A stretch of 64,000 bases of DNA from Hyalella azteca. Taxonomy: Eukaryota > Arthropoda > Malacostraca > Amphipoda > Hyalellidae. Location: assembly GCF_000764305.2 (NCBI RefSeq), contig NW_025937992.1:282358-346357 (forward strand), read 5' to 3'. Each line of letters opens with the position of its first letter. Position 1 is the first letter of the stretch. The translations under genes and the position numbers were made by a program. Positions 60,800 through 64,000 of the stretch are shown here, in pieces. The notes under the pieces were generated by a model that was not told the DNA's origin, did no database searches, and was given only the letters and a program-made list of their open reading frames with translations.

Positions 60800-63700
60800 T
60801 TTCCTGCTTTGACACTTTTTTTAGGAAGTGATTCATTTTTTTCATATTTATGGTCGAGGTATTCAGAAAAGATTTTGTTCCTGCTGCGGTTATTTCTTAT
60901 TTTACAAAGCTTGGTGAACATCCTGCTTAGTTTTTTTAAAGCCTCATATTTTCGACCATTTGATGCAAGCTGGATTTTCTTTTTTGTTTTAGGATCTGGT
61001 GAGAAATTCATGAGGGGCTCTAGTATCACTTTTAAAATTGTTGGTCGACTTTGAAGAGTTTTGTTTTAGCTCGAAAAGACGGTTGAAGGAAAGCTTTCTC
61101 TCAGAGCCCTCGACCATCAATTTTTAATGCTCTGCCATATATAACAGAAAATTAACTAACAATTTTTTGATCAATTGAACTCACGCTGTATTATGCATTT
61201 CTGGAGTCCACTTATCAGTGTGACCATAATGCATTAATTCTTGTCCCATTCCGAAAATTTTTGGATGGTTGATTTATTTTTTTTACAAATATGCATTATC
61301 ATCCCTCGAAGCTATCATAAACTTGAAATCTTCAATATTATTCATATCAATTATTTTTTTAAACAATTTGCTCTCGTTATTTGATAGTGAAGAACAGTTT
61401 TGTTCAGCGGTATTGAGAAGAAAAACGCGTAATTACGGGTTTTGAAATGATTCTCAATGATTAATAAATTATTTAAACACTTTTTAATTGCATTACTTAT
61501 TAAAACAGCAACGGGTTTTCCCTCTTCTACTAAATTGTAATGCATTTGTTAACTGGATTTCTTACGCGACCATTCGCCGAATGCTATTAAATGTGCCACT
61601 GAAATGACTTCCTAAGCCATGATCGTACATACTGAATTGTGGTTTCTATACTGACGTCTTACTGAGTTGGTATAGCCATTGAAACAATGCACACCAAATC
61701 TAACCCGATGCATCAGTTCGGTCTTGCCCAATTAATGACTCATTGCCGTTGGGCGAGACAAATGACTGAGTTAGTCTTTGTTATCTGGTGAGCAACATGA
61801 CGACTGACCGAGGCTATTTTACTCAGCGCCTTGGACCACACTTCGTGACGAATTATGTTCCTAATTATGGCCTAGAATAACTGCTATTATATCCCATTCC
61901 TCAAGCTGTAAAACAAATACCTTATAAAGCCTGTGCAGAACAAACTTCACGTTTCATCGGAAGTTTATCTACGATTTCGCGAAGCATTACCCCAATCTCC
62001 AGTTTGTTAGCATTGCAACTGATTTGGTCGTGTATATTTGGATTATTATCATCACTGTACGCTCGAACTCAGCTTTATAAATTAAGAATTATAGTCTACT
62101 GTAATTTGGCAGTATTTGAATGAGAGTTACTCAGCTCAAGTTCTTTGATGATGAATCTTGTCTGCATAATTGAGCCGCGACATTCACGTAATTAAACAGC
62201 ATTTTTTATAGTCCCTTCGGCCGCCCTTTTCATGCTCACCGAGATCGATGCTTCTCTCCTTTCACGCCTCGGCACGGATGAAAACGATTACATGCGACAA
62301 GATGGCGTCTAGCTGAGGGACTTTATATATCTGAGGGTTATATATCTGTCGGTCCTGGGATTATCTTGAAAGTAGCAAATGAATTTTCTCCCAATAATCG
62401 GAAAACCGTTTTGATTTATCCATGTCGAATTGATGATTTTTTATACTATTTATACGCTATACGCTTCAGTCACATCTTGATTTTTAAACAAATTTCAAAA
62501 TCTTTCCTGCCTTCATTAAGTATAGATTAAATTCTGTTAAAGCGTCCCGAAATTATTCTCAGGTCGCATGGCATTGACGCATATCATTCGATTAGTATGA
62601 TCATTTACATTTGAATAGAAGACAAGTAAGAAGACGACTATTACTCCTCACTGCATTCATTCGATCTGGCCGGAAAAGTTTTTACTTCAATCGGTCTTGT
62701 TTACTGGAAGGAAAAATTTTCTGTGTCCAAGTATTCCTGGCAGGTAACCAAACAATTTTAGACCAGCTAATTTGAGTCTAAAGTTAGCAACAAATTTCTT
62801 TGCCTCAAATAATTCGAGATAATGCATTAGAGTACAGTTATTTGAGTTAATCTAAATTTGTGACAAAGAATACAAATGATTTTGCCCTTAACGGTTCGCA
62901 ATTTGTCGCTGCATAACAATGTGGAACGCATGATTATCTATGTTTTAAATTGATTTAAATTCTCCCGTGTGTTTTAAATTTGGGAATGAGCATTAAGTTC
63001 CGTTAGAGTCTGAGAGTGTAACGAAGTTCCTTGAGTTTATGTAGACTTTTTATCTCGTGGGCTCTCTTTCATTAATTGGAAGGCTCATTAAATGCTCTAA
63101 TGGAGACCTCTAAATGGCACTAATGGACCATCACGCACACTTTACGTTAACAAGGAAAAGTGGATATGGTGACTTGATGGCGTTCTCCTGTTGGAGTCAA
63201 GTTTATTCCGACTCTGAAACTTGAGCGCTTGGAAAAACGCCCAAACTTTCAGAGAAAACAATTCTAAGCTTTTGAGTTTCCGACAGTTCTTTATATATTA
63301 GCGAATCGACGTAACTAGAAAATATAACATTGTTTTAGCTCGTAAGAAACTTGCCGCATTTAGGTAAAATACTAACAAATAAGTTCTGCCATCCACATGG
63401 CGATCCGATTGGAAAAAATCAAATTTTTTGAGGATTTGATGAACGTTAGCGTAAACATTCTCTAAAAGACAGTTTTACTTTAAAAATAGAATACGAATCG
63501 TATTTTATGCTCGCTGTGCGTTGTTTTCCTGTAAATTCATGCCAGAAATAGTGAAACAAATAATTTTTTGTGCATTTTTATTTGGACAAAACTTACCCAA
63601 AACTTAGACATGCTGCATAAAATCTTCCTAAACAGGCTCAGTCAAACTCAACGCGTTTTTAAGAAGAGTTCATGCGTGTTCTGAGACGTTGATGACAAAC

Positions 63701-64000
63701 CGTCATCGGAAATCATTGAAAAGCACGCATCAAAGCCTCAATTAATGGGGTTTTATTAGAGGTTCAGGGAGGAATTTATGGACAGTTTTATGGCGCTTGG
63801 AAATCTTGATCGCTGGCTCGTTCGTCTTCTGATCAATTCTTTAAATTAGAGTCGGCTGGAACGACTAAAATTCCAATTCTGTGCCGCTCTAGACTCTAAT
63901 GGTTGCCAATTCTTTTGACCATGTTCGCCTAATATAACTTACTATTAAAATCACTTTACCAGTTTTATCATTAATGTGCATGGTGGAACTAGAATTTCTT
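60800..64000. other. Terminal non-coding region
   Basis: No supported gene. A GC-richer patch at 62211-62320 includes, on the minus strand, GGGACTATAAAAAATG (TATA-like near 62203-62218) next to CpG-rich sequence; this may be a minus-strand promoter but nothing downstream supports it. Confidence 0.35.

Overview
The window is animal nuclear DNA. It is AT-rich, has kilobase-scale introns, GT-AG splice sites and abundant simple repeats, and contains no bacterial-style gene packing. The one gene that can be named with confidence is an arthropod ortholog of headcase (hdc; HECA in vertebrates), on the + strand. Five coding exons run from 7916 to 49664 and together encode about 442 residues. Protein sequence and genome style suggest an arthropod, possibly a crustacean; the species cannot be told from the sequence.

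Layout. Bases 1-831 are the 3' end of a decayed non-LTR retrotransposon (LINE). Bases 832-7380 are mostly non-coding, with a TATA-type promoter candidate inside a 12-bp inverted repeat (1121-1193), a possible exon (1486-1698), a GC-rich 15-nt microexon candidate (4791-4805), and (TAA)n and (TATTA)n arrays. A GC-rich stretch at 7380-7608 followed by a strong acceptor at 7746 looks like the hdc 5' UTR. hdc coding exon 1 (7916-8559) carries the whole N-terminal HECA domain. Exon 2 (32309-32456), exon 3 (47778-47966), exon 4 (48291-48473) and exon 5 (49500-49664) carry the linker and the Cys-rich C-terminal Headcase domain. All splice phases agree.

Intron 1 (23.7 kb) holds a convincing internal promoter and first exon (about 21300-21564), a 22-bp minisatellite of about 30 copies open in all three forward frames (27914-28595), and a 1.07-kb non-autonomous hAT-like element (31091-32165) ending 143 bp before exon 2. 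Intron 2 (15.3 kb) contains a perfect 20-bp-arm, 1-nt-loop palindrome (43602-43642). Downstream of hdc lie two AATAAA signals and then about 14 kb with only orphan exon-like islands (51550-51640, 56119-56200, minus-strand 59435-59665), an unassigned ORF (52537-52878) and a 32-bp tandem repeat (60641-60799).

What is established: hdc exon structure, the LINE remnant, the hAT-like element, and the repeats. What is inference: alternative hdc promoters and isoforms, UTR boundaries, and any neighbouring gene. I found no operon-like or defence-type system.
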